NCBI GenBank assembly: GCA_015657535.1
Contig: JADHZB010000659.1
Span: 44,311 to 108,310, forward strand
Reading direction: 5' to 3'
DNA: 64,000 bases
Source: Nephromyces sp. MM_2019
Lineage: Eukaryota; Apicomplexa; Aconoidasida; Nephromycida
Position 1 is the first letter of the stretch, and each line of letters starts with the position of its first letter. The notes below the pieces were generated by a model. That model was not told the origin of the DNA. It searched no databases and worked only from the letters and a program-made list of their open reading frames with translations. The position numbers and the translations under genes are program-made. Positions 12,938 through 25,372 of the stretch are shown piece by piece.

Positions 12938-13685
12938 ATGATTACTCCTATAGATTTCCTAAACTTGATCATTTTTTACTTGATAGCTGAGAGACTTGAT
13001 TTTATACTGTTCCCAGAAGGCTTCAACTCTTTTAATGAAATATTCAGCTCACTCCTATGTACTTCTATCTCTTCTATTTCAACAACTACTAAAAATAACA
13101 ATATTCCTCAAATTGATAAGAATCTTAGGAGTTTAACTGATGAAACCAAGTTCAACACTAATCTTAAGGAGAATCATAAAATTCACAAAGAGCAAAATTT
13201 TCTCCCTAACCATGAAGAACTTTTTACTCTAATTAAGTGCTTTAGATCATTTTCTGATTATGTAAACCATAAAAGCTTTGACCAAACACACACCAAAGCG
13301 CTACATATGCAATTCACTAATAGCTTGAATAGCATGAAGGAACAAGCAACAACATTGAATTATCCTGAAACCTATGAGAGCTATATCAAGGCAGTAAGAA
13401 AAATCAAAATCGTTGAACCTTGGTTACAAATAGAAAAATATAAAGCGACATCTCAAACTGAAATTAAGAACCCTAGACATTTAACTACCATCTTATTTAC
13501 TATGCTAATTAAGGCAGTTATGCAATACTCTTACAAGGTAAATTTATCTATGCAATTAATCACATACAACTTCGAGTCTGAATATCATTAAAAAACCGGG
13601 TTTACAATATTAGAATCACTCTTTTTGGTTAACTTCATCAGATAATTCTAGTGTACCTTATTCTCAATACCAATTACAAAAATGA
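12938..13685 (+). CDS. Unknown protein, two exons, 223 aa
   Basis: Not recognised. Exon 1 is 12938-13537 and exon 2 is 13614-13685 with a TGA stop, separated by a 76-bp GT-AG intron in phase 0. Without splicing the frame would run to 13591; I prefer the spliced form because the donor AAG|GTAAAT and acceptor ATATTAG are good and the following frame stays open. The N-terminus (about residues 8-17 and 32-45) is hydrophobic and could be a signal or anchor. The middle is hydrophilic and Asn/Lys-rich, and the C-terminal half contains helical, Lys- and Tyr-rich sequence. No domain identified. A fast-evolving secreted or membrane-associated protein is possible but unproven. Confidence 0.5.
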
Positions 13686-14566
13686 TTTCAATTACCCTTG
13701 GATCACATTTAATAAATCTTTAAAAGGTATAAAACCCTACACTTGCTTTCTTAGTTTATTTGTAAAATATAATCCATTTGAATTTTTGCAATATGAAATA
13801 TTCATTTATGATATCATATAATATATTTATTATTTTTGCTTTAGATATTATGCTAGGTTTTTCAATAACAAAAATCGGTATGAATCGCTTATCTTTATCC
13901 TTACGCAATCAAAGCTTATAAATTATAACAGATACTTTGATTCTATTGAACTTTAACAATATATCAGCAATTTTGTTAAGTAAATTTTATTTGAATTCAC
14001 TAAACTGAGATGACTTGTATACTTCCCTTCTTAATAGCAAAGTCTGATTCATTTTTATTTGGAAATTCATAAAAGGGGTAGCTATATAAAATGTAATTCT
14101 TTTGAATGTTAACTGATAATAAATAATTTCAACTGATAAAATCTTTAAAAATGATTTTTATCCACTTTTACATCATCGGTTTATTTTATACTTTTTGTTT
14201 TAATATTTCTTATAACTGTGAATTTTAAGATAATGTAAATTTAATCAATATTCAGGTAAAATCCATATTTAAAAGCAGACTATCTCGTGTCTCAAAAAAT
14301 TATTAATTATTAAATAATATTATATAGTGTCATATTATATTTTATAAAACTTTACTACTCCAATTGTCAATTACCCTTAAACAAACATCAAATAATTTTT
14401 AAAGACTTCGAATCTGCATAGGAATACAAACACAATTTGAATATTTGTTCAAAGAAAATTAGGCTGAACAACTTTTTATCAATAAATGTTATTAGTTATT
14501 AGTATGTGTCTTGAATAAGTATAATAGGACCTCAATCATTTTGTGAGCAGAAAGTAATTAGATTCT
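13686..14566. other. Intergenic, A+T-rich
   Basis: Upstream region of the RCC1-GAP gene. Very A+T-rich; nothing recognised. Confidence 0.5.
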
Positions 14567-17500
14567 ATGGAAAATCGTTCAGTTTTAAACGAAGTTACGA
14601 GAAAAATTTCACCAGTGCAGATAGGGATACATCATGCTTTAGCTATAGGTAGGATACCCTCATCCTACAATAAGGTAGAAGAGCAAGGTTTAAATGCTGT
14701 TTATACATGGGGGAGAAATCAGCACAATGTCATGGGTATCGGTATCAAATGCACACACAGTGCATTCCCTTCCAAAATACCTTTTTTTGAAGGAAGAGAT
14801 ATATATCAAATAGCCCTAGGGAGCTTTCATTCCCTGGTGCTCGTCAGGAAAAAGCCAGTGCATTCATCAGCGATGGTGAAACCTTATGAAAATAGTATAT
14901 CGCAAGAAAATGAATTTGATCAGGATATAACTCCTAGTAAAAGGGGGAAAGTTTATTCTTTTGGCTTAGGTACATATGGAAGGTGTGGATATGAAAGAGT
15001 AGTCGACGAAAGTGAAAATCTAAATGCAAGTCAAACTGAGAAATCTGAAGAAAGTCCTATATGGTTCACATCTAAGCCTAATCCAATTGAATTCCCAGAA
15101 AAGGTGGATATTGTGTTTATTTCAAGTGGTCTAGATCACTGTTTAGCTATTTCTATAGATGGTAAGTTATATTCCTGGGGGTCAGGTGAATTCGGGAAGT
15201 TAGGCTTGGGCACAACAAGCGATAGTTATAAACCACAAGCTATCAGATTTCCGGTTACTGATAATTTCATAGTACATTGTTCTGCGGGTTCTAAACATTC
15301 ACTAGCCTGCACTAATGATGGAAAAATTTTCTCCTGGGGTCATGGAGGTATAAAATTTATAAATTAATTGTTTATAGGTCTAACTTTAAAATATTTTTTT
15401 ATAGCTAATGGAAGATTAGGCTTAAATCATACCAGAGATAGTTATTTTCCACAACTTATCACACATACTTATCAATATCAATTTTATTATTCATCTTGTG
15501 GAGAAAAACACTCAGCGGCATTAAACAATAATGGAGAAATTTTAACCTGGGGTTCGAATAATCATGGGCAGCTTGGAAATGGTAGCTTTGAAGATGTAAT
15601 GATACCACGGCGTGTAGAATCTTTAGTGGGACATAGAATCATTCAGGTATAACCCAAACATATTGTCTTGACATCTTTATCTATCTAAAATAAGAATTAA
15701 TTATTACAAAAACAGGTAGAATGTGGAGTTTTCAACACTATGTGCCTAAACAAAAGTGGCAAAGTATTTTTATGGGGCTCAGAATTCCATTTATTTAAAA
15801 CATCTAAAAGAAACCCAGATACCATTGCAAAGCCAGTTTTATTAAAAAATATACCGGAAAATGTGATTTTCATCAGTGTAGGAGCCTATAGCTTTGGTAT
15901 AGTAACTTCAAATAGTGATCTCCTGACATGGGGACTAGGCTCAAACTATCGTCTAGGTCACGGAAATGAAACTGATCAGGTTTGAAGATTAATTAATAAG
16001 TTGTATCAATATATATTTAATGATCTATTGACATACAGACGAGTCCTAAACATGTCGCTGAGCTGAGGGGACATATTTGCACTGAACTTATAAATTACCA
16101 AATTGATGCAGATGTGCCTGGAGAGAAGTTTAAAATGAATAACTTCGATTATGGAATGTCTTCTAACATGACTATAAAGGCTATATCATGTGGTACCAGC
16201 CACTCTATGATACTACTTGAAAATGGTCAAATTTGGGTCTGGGGTTGTAATAATTATGGGCAGCTTGGACTAGGTGCTAAAATTACTGTGAGAAGCTTTA
16301 TAAAAACTTTGAAGCCCAATATTAATTTTAAACTATATTATATAGGAACAATTTGTACCAGTATGCCAAAACCGGTTCTCTTATCCTATAATAGCTATCG
16401 CATGTGGCGCTTCCCATAGTTTAGCGGTAGGAATATATAATCAAGCATTTGCTTGGGGAAGAAATGATAATGGGCAACTTGGAATAGGTAAAAAGTTCGT
16501 GCTAATGCGAAATATAGCTTATTTGTGAGCCTCAACATTTTGGCATTTGCCTGTACAGGTACAATGAAGACCTCTTATATCCCAACTGATATCCTTAATA
16601 TTCAAGGTGCAATAAATATATTTGCTGGTGAAGATTATAGTGGCTGTATTACTGGTCCACCTGATCAGATTATGAACTTTTCTAATGAAGGATCTCAGCT
16701 TACCTATGGAACATTATGGATGTGGGGTAGTGCCGAGTCTGGAAAGTTGGGTCTAGGTTCTAACATTTCTTCTGGTTCTATCAAGATCCCTAAAAAAGTA
16801 TCAACAGGGACTCCAATTTGGAAATGCTCACTGGGTATCTATTGATACCTAAATAAAATTTTTAGCAAGAGTTGATAATTATAAAATTAACACTTATAAA
16901 ATTTCAGGTAGATCTCATTGCCTATGTTTAAACGCATACGGGCAAATATTGACTTGGGGATTCAACTTCTATGGCCAGCTTGGACTAGGAAATAATTCTA
17001 ATCATTTCGTCCCCACAAAGCTAAATATTGAGGAAGATATATTTTTTACTGATATATCTGCTAGTTATAATCACTCTATGGCTATATCCAATGATGGGGA
17101 ACTTTGGATTTGGGGAAAAGCTGAATTTATTAACTCAGAAACTAATGTTAACAAGCCCCAAAGGATGAGGGGAATCGAGGACCAAAATACTGATCTTAAG
17201 TTAATGCTTACAAGCTGTGGGCCATTCTCATCTTTTGCATTAGATATAAAGGGAAATGTAAGTAAATAAAAGCTTATAATCAAGTTCCCTAAAGTATAGC
17301 ACTTTTTTATAGATATGGGCTTGGGGTGATAACAAGAATCACCAAATTGGTGTTGAAGAGTTGAGCCAAGAATTCATAATGCCACCTACAAAGATACAAA
17401 ACCTAAATAACAGAGCTTGCGCTGTATGCACGAGTTCTACTCATACAATAATTCTCATGAAGTATCTGATCAAATAGATCCTTTGTGATTCTATAATAGC

Positions 17501-20500
17501 ATATGATCTTTCTATGTCCACTATTTGTAGCAATGGAAATCTTTATTCCTGTGGTAACGCAACTCATGGTGCACTGGGTATAGCTAGTATTCAAAGAAAT
17601 TTTGTGACTAAATTCACATTTATTGAGCCTAAGTGGACCCAATCTTTGGAATCGACAACAAATAATCAGGCCAAATTAAGTTCTGAACAAGAATTTCGAA
17701 TGGTACATTGCACTCCGGATTATTTTTGCAATTTGTATTGATTTAAAAAGTTACATGTAGTTTTAATAAGATATATTCAAAAACTTCAAAATACACAAGC
17801 TTAACATAGAATATACATTTTACTTTTCTCCAAAGGACACCTTCCTCGAAACCCTTGCTTTGAACATAAAATTATCGGGGCTATATAAAACTACAGATTT
17901 GGAATGGTCAGTCATCCAAAATCTGCTTCGCACCGAGCCTTATGAAAACTCTGAGGAACAGCTTCAAATTTTTGAGGTAAATCCACTTTAAAATAGAATC
18001 ATTGAAGTTAAAGCATCGTATTGAAACTTATTTTAGGATGATCTGATAGAATCACTGTCAAAAACCTCTAAATTCATATTGGAAATAGCAAACCAGGAAA
18101 ATGAGCTATTAAGACTAAGAGATAATTATTATTCACAAGTAAGTATCCCTTATTATAAAACAACTTTTAATTAAATTTATTGATTCCCTGAAGCTTTCCA
18201 AGACCCTAAAGGCAATTCCTCATAGACCTCCAGAACTTGGGTATGATGTGATTAATATTCAAATTTACAAATTTGAAAATAAATTTTACTTTATTCAGAG
18301 GATCATTCATGTCAAGACAATCTTGTCTAATTGAGGAACTGTTTTGGATATTACAAAGGCAACCAGCTTATCTTCACAACTTATTATTGGCAATGAATCA
18401 ACACCCTCACAGAAAAGTAGTTGTTGAGACTGCCCAAATGGTACTTTAAGAGCTTCTCTTAGATACAAAATTTTGATAAAATTTCCCCGATTGTCGAAAT
18501 TTTGTTTGCTTATACTTTATTTACAATAACATGCTTTAAAATAGATTTACATGGACCTAGATACACCTTACATTAACCACCTTTACATCTGTCTAATGAG
18601 GGCTGTTGCAATTTCGGAGATATCAAAGGATCCTCTCCATTGTTTTATGGGTAGCGAAATCAAACTTTATTACAATTAGATAAAAGTATAGGAATATACT
18701 TTTTACTAGGTGAATCTATATTCCTAGACCTTTTCAAAGGTTATTTCGATAACTTTGTTATAACAAAAAGCTATGCATACAGCTTAATAAGTACCAACAA
18801 TTCAAAGTTAGTTGAATCCACCTAATAAATTCTATTATAATAATGTGTTAATATTATTACCAGCTCTATAATAGCAAATATCAAAGCCTTAGGTTTGAAC
18901 GGAACAAAATTTTACCTCAGCCCCGAACACATACTATCAAGTATAGGTATAACAACCTATTTTCAATTCATAAGAGAACTCTATATATCCACTTGCGCTA
19001 CATTTACTTTTATAATTATATCCTTTTCAACACTTTCTCTATGCATTTCAACCTAATAAGGTTCGGAATACAGCACATGGGAAATTGACTCAAAAAAGGA
19101 AGAATTGAAATCTTTACTACAAGATGGCATAAAATCTCTTAGGAGTATTTTAGCTTTAACGTATCAATTGCTATCAAACAATTGCATGTCACAGCTTATT
19201 AAAAGCCTTCTGAAGTATATTAAATTTAATTTATCAAAATATAGATTCCCAGAGGAAAGTAGTTTTATAAGAACTCAAATTGACAACTTTTTTTATGACC
19301 CACTGATCAACATAATTATCTCTGGATATTTGTCCCCAATTTTAAGAAATTCAAAAAGAATCCATGGTATTATTTTACTAACATTAGAGCTTCCCTTCAA
19401 CTTTCACCCTTTTTTTCTCCAGAATCTATGAGATTTCCTAAAGATGAAATTTATGATGATCCAACTTTTAATCACAATCTGAATACTTTGCTGGATTTTT
19501 TTGAATTCGCCTGTAATGACACAACGAAAATTAAGTCGAAACAATTGAAGGACCTCATAAACGAATACCGAAATCAAATTTTGAATATAATTAATATGGA
19601 GACTTCAGGAGTGGATGACTTTGAATCTGAGGTAGAAATAAACGCCACTTTTATATAGCTCATTTTTAGGTTTTCTTTTCAATAAGTTTTTTGATAAAAT
19701 TTGCACCTCAGCTTGTTCTTGACGTGTATAGAAGCTATTTCGATAGATCCCAAAGATTTATAAATTTGAAAGATTACCATATTGCAGGTTTTCTTGACTT
19801 TTCAACTTAATTTGCTATATTTCACCAATTTTAGTATTTTACATTTTTATTTATTCTAATGCACCATATTGACAGTTCTTATAAATTGTTGTCAAGAGTT
19901 CCAGTCTTTATTGAAACTCTCTTCACAAGACCATCTCATTAGAGTCGTAAGATTGTGTTTCTCTCTCAAACTAGCTTAACAATTAAATATTTACTGAACA
20001 GAGCTGCTTTTAATTTTCAGATTCGGTCTTTGAGCTCTGGAAGATTTCCTGCATTCAATTCATCACTTATTGAAGATTTGTTAAACAACTCTAAATGGCT
20101 ATGCGTAAATATTGATCGAAAATATCTTCTTAGGTCTGACAATACAATTTTTTATTAAGTTAAATTTTAAGGCTTCTAAACAATATATACAGAGAAGTCA
20201 ACTTTGTGTTCTGTTCAATTTCGAAAGCTCCTGTACCACAGCGTTTGGCACCAAGACAACAAGCTTACTATAAGGTTAGGATTTTTTAAAGAATTTTTTT
20301 CTAGAAATTACTTATTTTTGAACAAATAAATTATACCAGGATGGCCAAAGAGTTATATCTATTTTACTTAGATACATTCCACCCGATAAATATGATCATA
20401 AAAGATTATTTTCAGCTTGCCTTAAGCAATGCCCTGATTTGAAAGGACTAGATTGGTTATCAATAAAGGAAGAACTCAAAATTATTTCCCAATATAATAC

Positions 20501-21442
20501 TTCCAAAGAACCTGCAGATTATGAATTAGCAAAATCAATAGAGCAAGCTAGCATTCAGATTGATTTTTTTCAAAAGAACGAGATAAGCTTTAATCACATC
20601 CACCTCTGGACGGTTCTCTGCTTATTGGAGCGGCATAGACATAGATCTTACTTGCTAAATATACAGGTAATCATTAAAAACTGTAAAATTAAGTTTTCAA
20701 ATTTTATTGAATTTAGTAGGCATTGCAATATGAAATCAATGAGCTAAAGCATTTTTATGAACAAGATCTTATTTTAAGTTTGGAATGGCTAAAAAAGTCC
20801 ACCGAACAGCTAGAACATCTGGAATATGATTTCCCAATCGAAAAAATGAACAAAGTAATTCAGTTAAGCGTGACCATACCTCTATGCTGGAGTCAAGTAG
20901 CACTTGTATCAAAATTCACTTAATTTCCAATATTCTGATTCAGAAAAACCAGGAAAAATTAAGCATGAAAGGCTTGGCTAAGCTAAGATCTATAATGGTC
21001 CACCCCATAGGAAATGGTGTAAAGTCTGATTTCTCTTGTACTCGTCTTTTAGAAATGAAGGTTTTAGCATAACTTTAAGCTAAAGAATTCTTCTAGATTA
21101 CATATGAACAAAATTTCCAAAATCTCACAGGTCATTCAGTCAATTTCACCTAATCTACTTGAATCAAATCCTGTAGAGAACTTATTATTTACTTTTTCAA
21201 GCAACAGCTCTATGGAATGGGTTATTGAGATCAAGTCTAAAAGGATTACCAGAACTTCAATAATTTTTGCTATTCACATTTCAACACAGTTTTTATCAGA
21301 GCTGAAATTTTTACCTTATTCGAGTTACTTAACCTATGATCATTCAGTCCAGCCCCATCTTTCTGATTTCGAAAATACGCAAGATGGTGTACTTAGCTTC
21401 AATGTTAATCGCCTATTATTCACTATCAACCAGCTTATATAA
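14567..21442 (+). CDS. RCC1-repeat / IQGAP-type RasGAP-related fusion protein, 1728 aa
   Basis: Exons: 14567-15347, 15405-15646, 15716-15979, 16039-16287, 16346-16487, 16559-16834, 16908-17257, 17313-17461, 17531-17702, 17836-17976, 18037-18138, 18194-18240, 18299-18440, 18545-18650, 18710-18806, 18864-18940, 19061-19366, 19423-19631, 19670-19787, 19876-19946, 20021-20133, 20172-20274, 20340-20666, 20720-20862, 20901-21060, 21097-21130, 21177-21442 (5187 nt). Residues 1 to about 870 hold 14 RCC1-type units (WG..xxGxLGxG), for example LYSWGSGEFGKLGLG and ILTWGFNFYGQLGLG: enough for two seven-bladed propellers. Residues about 880-1728 resemble the IQGAP GRD plus C-terminal region: EELFWILQRQPAYLHNLLLA, IYMDLDTPYINHLYICLMRA, and near the end FNVNRLLFTINQLI. 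CH and IQ segments are absent. RCC1 propellers often bind small GTPases or membranes, and IQGAP GRDs bind Rho-type GTPases, so a GTPase scaffold is likely. The usual FLR-type signature position reads SGYLSPIL, so GAP catalysis is doubtful. Confidence 0.82.
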
Positions 21443-21901
21443 AAGGTATTATTCAACATTAAAAATTAGATGGAAAATATTTTATTTTATTCAAAGTTGA
21501 ATTTATAAGCTTTAAAACCTATTTTCACTTAAAGAGAATAGCCTATATGCATAATTTAGCCAATTAGTTTATATCAACCTATTTTAGTCTTGTAGTTAAC
21601 AATAATGCAAGCTACTTTTCATTTAATACTGAAAAAATATTATTTCTAAAATCTTATTTAGTTTTAAATAATTTAAATTACGATGTCCTCCAACAAATTG
21701 CTAATTTTAAATTTTAAAATGATTTTAATTCATACTTTGCAGGGTTTGAGCTTAATTGAACTAGAGCTTTGTTATTTTAGATTATAAGTCAGCTGTCCTC
21801 ACTGCCTTGTGACTTAGTTATTACATCTGCCAGCCTTATAATTAGTTAAGAAATGAGGACTACTATATTTTCATACTATCAAAACAACTAATTATGTAGC
21901 A
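21443..21901. other. Convergent intergenic spacer
   Basis: Short A+T-rich spacer between the 3' ends of the RCC1-GAP gene and the minus-strand PH-like gene. Nothing else seen. Confidence 0.6.
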
Positions 21902-23850
21902 TTACCTTAGAATTTTGAAGCATGCATAAAAGTTATCTGATATCTCTTCTGAGCCGAAATGTAACCAAATAATTTCCTTGTCCTTTTTTACCTCCATCTC
22001 TGTATATTTACATGTAAAATGTTAAATTATAAAAAAAGGAATTATGGAAATGTGTGAGGAATTTTATTTACTAACTCGAGAAAAATAATTGAGAACATTT
22101 TTTACTAAAAATGTAATTCAATACTCTCGCAAACAAACAATTCAACCAACTTCCATATTATTTATAAGCTAGAAATATGAGTTTTCATCTAATTGTTCCG
22201 GACTTACTTATCATTTTTCTTTTTTCCACCTCTAATTCGGCTTTGTTTATAGGATTCCCATCAATTTGTGATCCAAGTTTTATGGAGGCAACCTGGTAAT
22301 AACCAAAGTGAGATTTTTTATATATATTTTTTTTCAAGCCTTACTTCAGCCCATGTGAATTCTTTGTCTGCTTTTCCATTACCAAATTGCAAACTAAACA
22401 TCTTTAATTTTTAAAACAAAAGGTTAATTAAGAATTTAATTCTTCGATATCTACATTACTATAAACCACACAAATATTCACCTTAACGTTCTGATCTATT
22501 TTGAATAAAGCCTCTGTCTTGTCACCTGGGAAATTAAAAATGTACTATATGCAGCTTTATTGTTTTTAATTTGAAGATGAACTCCTACCAGTATCAGCAT
22601 TTAATACAGCAACACTTATCCCAGAGCTACAACTGTCAACTATAAAGTTCTGTACCAAACTTTTGAGTTTCCTTTTGACCTGTTAAATTATAAAATTTAA
22701 TTGAGTCTAATCCGTTTTCTATTTAAATAAAGAAAACTAATTTATAGACTTTAATGAACCTTAATTTTGCTATTTATCTCCGATTCATTTTCGCTTTCTT
22801 TTGACTCCTCCTTTTTATCCTCAGCTCGTTCAATATCAGTTATTTGTGGTGGATCTGGTTCACCAGTCAAAATCTTTTGTGAAAAAGGTTTTATAGAAGT
22901 GTTAATGGGTTTGCCAGGCTCTGTAGAGATTTTATCTTCTAATAAAATATTAAATTTATTCATCAGTTATATTTATTTTTGATTCAAAATGATATATTTT
23001 ATAGCTAATAAGTTCAATAACTCTACTTATAAATTCTTGAAAGATTCATTTTCACCTGAAAAATCTTGTAAAGCTTCATTTTCCTGAGGTTCTGTTGGTA
23101 TTGTAGAATCAATTGGTAGATCATTGGTAACCTCATTTGAATGGCTATCAGTAACCATTTTTGACTCAACTTTAACTTCATCATGGGCACCTGCACTTTC
23201 TCCAAGTGCTATAAAGTTAACTACTTTTGAACCTTTTTGTTCTTGAGCTACAGCTTGTTCTGTACTAGCTGGTATAGATGTTATTCCTTCGTTTTGGTTT
23301 TTTAATTTTTCCGGAACTACAAAAACTTTAGCATTTTGCTTTCTCGAAGCACTCTTTTCTTGGACATTTGTGGCTTCAGATTTTCCTACCGAATAAGAAA
23401 CGTTATTCATTATAATATTTTAGAATAAATGTTATTTGCAAGTCATTAAGTCACCTGGGATCTTGAGATTTTTGGAATCTGATTTAGGCTTTCGAGATGT
23501 TGATTCTAAAATTAAGATTCAATAATATAATCGTAATTTTCACTAGAACGATTATTATGATTACACTCGTGTAATAACACAAAGACTGCTTATTAAATTG
23601 AATATATTTTGACTAAATTGATGTCTAAATTGAAATTGGTAGTAATCTTATTGATCAATTAATACTAAGGCCGTGTTTGAATTGATGAAACTCACTTAAA
23701 ATAGAACTATGGAATAATTTTGAACAATTTTAAGGCTTATATTATATTACCTTTAAATCCTACTAGTATTTTATCCTTAGTGCCCTCCTTATATTCATTA
23801 TTTTTGCTAGTTTCGAAACATGAAAAGCAACTCCCACAAATTCTTTTCAT
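21902..23850 (-). CDS. Cys-rich N-terminus protein with C-terminal PH-like region, 344 aa
   Basis: Nine exons (high to low): 23850-23751, 23505-23455, 23385-23056, 22938-22760, 22679-22589, 22525-22482, 22401-22345, 22292-22208, 21999-21902; 1035 nt. The N-terminus MKRICGSCFSCFETSK has four Cys within 11 residues and nearby basic residues, a plausible S-acylation site. Residues ~40-210 are Ser/Glu/Lys-rich and look disordered. The last ~125 residues alternate hydrophobic strands and end in IIWLHFGSEEISDNFYACFK, a strand-then-helix ending like that of PH-fold domains. The layout recalls apicomplexan inner-membrane-complex ISP proteins (acylated head, PH-like body), but ISPs start Met-Gly and this does not at the chosen start. 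The ISP link is an inference. The last exon may instead splice on at 21905 rather than stop at TAA. Confidence 0.55.
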
Positions 23851-24740
23851 TTTCTCATCTGTGCCTGTGAAAAATTACATTTAATAGTACTGAAGTCTTT
23901 TAATTCATATCCTAGGTAATCGGAAACATCTATAAGGTGGAAACTTTTAAAGTATTTGCTTTTATTCTTCGTTAAAATTTGTAATAAAAATTGAATATAT
24001 CGTCAAAAGTATAGCTAATACCGGTCTCACATTATATTCCTCTTTACTTTAGGATTTGAAATAAAAATATTAATGTGAAATTTTTCATATGATTTTTGTA
24101 TTAATTCATATTTAATTTATTGACAAAACTCAAGTGCAAGACTGTTGAAGCTGAGGATAATTGAATTAATTTGCTTCAAAACAGTAAAGAAAATATCATA
24201 TATAGAAATTTGCGTAGATGATAAATTATATACTTTTATTTATTATTTCAAAAATAAGTAAATTTGATTTTACGAAAAAATGATTTTTATAACTTTTTAT
24301 ATACTAAGAATTGAAGATATATAGCTTTAATTGCTATCTCAGCACTACACTAGTATTTAAGCTCAGGTATTAATTATATTGACTTTTTAAGTAGCTTGCA
24401 ATCTCCGAATAGACTATATTTAGATTAAGATAATAGTTGCTATTAATGTTGGCATGGATGAGTTTTAAAAAAATGCTATCAACTCGAAAGAACGATTCTG
24501 AAAACTAATTATAATAGCTCTGATAAATTTTCCTTTTTACAGTACTCTCGAGTGGTCGAAATTCTTGACTTAAACTATGAGCCTAGTTCATAGTGAATTA
24601 TTAATTAATGTCACATCATATCTACATCAAAAGTAGTGCATGATTGGCTAAGTAGAAGAGGCAGATGCTACACCCTAGTGTGGCAAGTGAGTTTCTTGCT
24701 TAGCTTTTTATCTAAGTAGTTTTAAATAGACACAAGTGCT
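23851..24740. other. Divergent promoter region with one short hairpin
   Basis: Separates the minus-strand PH-like gene from the plus-strand RidA gene. A+T-rich, except for a more GC-rich stretch near 24625-24700 containing a compact hairpin (24666-24685: 8-bp stem with one G-T pair and loop CCTA). Confidence 0.5.
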
Positions 24741-25372
24741 ATGCTTCTCTTCAAGTCAAAGAATATTCTTGTAAGATTGCAATTGAAGTTTTTAACTTTG
24801 GCTAATTATTTATTAATTAAAAAAAAAAATTCTTTTAAAATTATTTTCTTTAGCTCTTCCATGCAAAGATTCACAAGATCATTATTCTTTAGCAACACCA
24901 GAATTATGAAACAAGCTTTCAACACTACAGACGCTCCAGCAGCGATTGGCCCATACTCCCAAAGTATAAAAGCTGGCCCATTTTTATATATCTCTGGTCA
25001 ACTTGGACTTAACCCAGAAACAATGACATTTTCAGATGATCCGGAAGAACAAACTGCTCAGGTATAAGATTTCATTAAGTTGATTAATTACTATTGATTA
25101 AATAAACTGTAAATCTTTACAAATAGGCTTTAAAAAACATGACAGCCATTTTACAAAATGCTAACATGACTCCCAGAAATGTCGTGAAAACTACTGTTCT
25201 TATAGCAAGTATGGATGACTTCGCTAAAATTAATGCAGTATATGCTAAGACATTCCCTCCAAAAACTGAGGGCGATGAAAGTTCCGCCCCTCCGGCTCGA
25301 GCTTGCTATGCGGTCAAAACTTTACCAAGAAATGCCGCCGTAGAAATTGAAGCTGTAGCAATGGAATTCTGA
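24741..25372 (+). CDS. RidA (YjgF/YER057c/UK114) family enamine/imine deaminase
   Basis: RidA proteins are small trimers that hydrolyse reactive enamine/imine intermediates formed by PLP enzymes, in cytosol or mitochondria. Exon 1 is 24741-25061, exon 2 is 25127-25372, intron 65 bp, phase 0. The core starts at the Met at 24906: DAPAAIGPYSQ, then PFLYISGQLGLNPET, then NVVKTTVLIASMDDFAKIN, then SSAPPARACYAVKTLPRNAA and VEIEAVA. The conserved Arg of the active-site segment (PARACY) is present. The upstream extension of up to 55 residues is hydrophobic and Lys-rich and contains MQRFTRSLFFSNTR (Met at 24861), which looks like a mitochondrial presequence. The real start could be 24741, 24861 or 24906; 24861 fits best for an organellar form. 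Domain call is secure. Confidence 0.92.

Noticed and set aside
16114..16419. Separate short RCC1 genes or an RCC1 pseudogene broken into many pieces
   Set aside because: The apparent breaks are short GT-AG introns; all pieces join in phase into one frame, so nothing is broken.
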